Assembly (NCBI RefSeq): GCF_014204835.1
Contig: NZ_JACHMD010000001.1
Coordinates: forward strand, 806,001 to 870,000
Length of the DNA stretch: 64,000 bases
Direction of reading: 5' to 3'
Origin: Microbacterium marinum
Lineage (GTDB): Bacteria > Actinomycetota > Actinomycetes > Actinomycetales > Microbacteriaceae
Notes under the pieces: model-generated
What the model was told of the DNA's origin: nothing
Databases searched by the model: none
The model's input: only the letters and a program-made list of their open reading frames with translations
Part shown: one piece after another, positions 63,994 to 64,000 of the stretch
How positions within the stretch are numbered: the stretch's first letter is position 1
How the letters are laid out: every line of letters begins with the position of its first letter
Program-made: the position numbers and the translations under genes

Positions 63994-64000
63994 ACGCCTG

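Noticed and set aside
1..64000. tRNA, rRNA, tmRNA or riboswitches
   Set aside because: I found no cloverleaf, rRNA stretch or known riboswitch core by eye. A covariance-model search would be needed to exclude short RNAs.

Overview
The window is a high-GC actinobacterial chromosome segment. Gene content, codon use and the frequent word GGATGCCGCG suggest Microbacteriaceae, probably Microbacterium; this is inference, because no 16S gene is present. No tRNA, rRNA or CRISPR array was recognised.

Layout. 1-10.7 kb is a housekeeping block: the 3' part of a methionine aminopeptidase gene, a membrane-anchored DsbA-like protein, infA-rpmJ-rpsM-rpsK-rpoA-rplQ, then an acetyltransferase, an acyltransferase-SGNH protein, a universal stress protein, a PfkB kinase and truA. 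10.8-34.2 kb is a cell-surface and signalling region. It holds three secreted proteins with LPxxG-like C-terminal anchors, two related lipoproteins, a processive GT2 synthase with a Gln/Trp-rich N-terminus, a GH6 glucanase, a DUF4012 protein, an inactive GGDEF-like membrane protein, two sensor kinases, two response regulators, a first WcaJ-type phosphosugar transferase, a Wzc/CpsD-like tyrosine kinase and two repeat-rich secreted proteins. 34.3-36.2 kb has small genes, including a BLUF photoreceptor and a Nudix-like protein.

36.2-55.1 kb is a Wzx/Wzy-type exopolysaccharide locus. It makes GDP-fucose (gmd, fcl) and carries WcaI- and WcaF-like genes, several GT2 and GT4 glycosyltransferases, a GMC oxidoreductase plus aldo/keto reductase pair, flippase, polymerase, acyltransferase and a second WcaJ-type transferase. 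The two arms converge on an IS3-family element (44583-46906) that is itself interrupted by a second IS3-family element. Much of 40-53 kb looks less GC-rich than its surroundings, as expected of imported surface-polysaccharide DNA.

55.9-58.4 kb returns to housekeeping genes (rplM-rpsI-glmM), so the surface region lies between truA and rplM. The infA and rplM operons share the same promoter geometry and an identical 13-base initially transcribed stretch. Directly downstream, 58.5-63.05 kb, is a compact three-gene unit: a secreted beta-helix lipoprotein, a hyaluronan/alginate-synthase-like GT2, and a membrane beta-helix protein with a cytoplasmic helix-turn-helix-like tail. It resembles the core of an alginate-type synthase-modification system and is the best candidate for an undescribed system here. 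The last kilobase holds two broken genes facing each other.

How the genes could work together (inference): sugar-nucleotide synthesis, two lipid-linked initiating transferases, assembly and export genes and a tyrosine kinase make a heteropolysaccharide. Two separate processive GT2 synthases make further polymers. The sensor kinases, response regulators, inactive GGDEF protein and possibly the BLUF protein provide environmental control.
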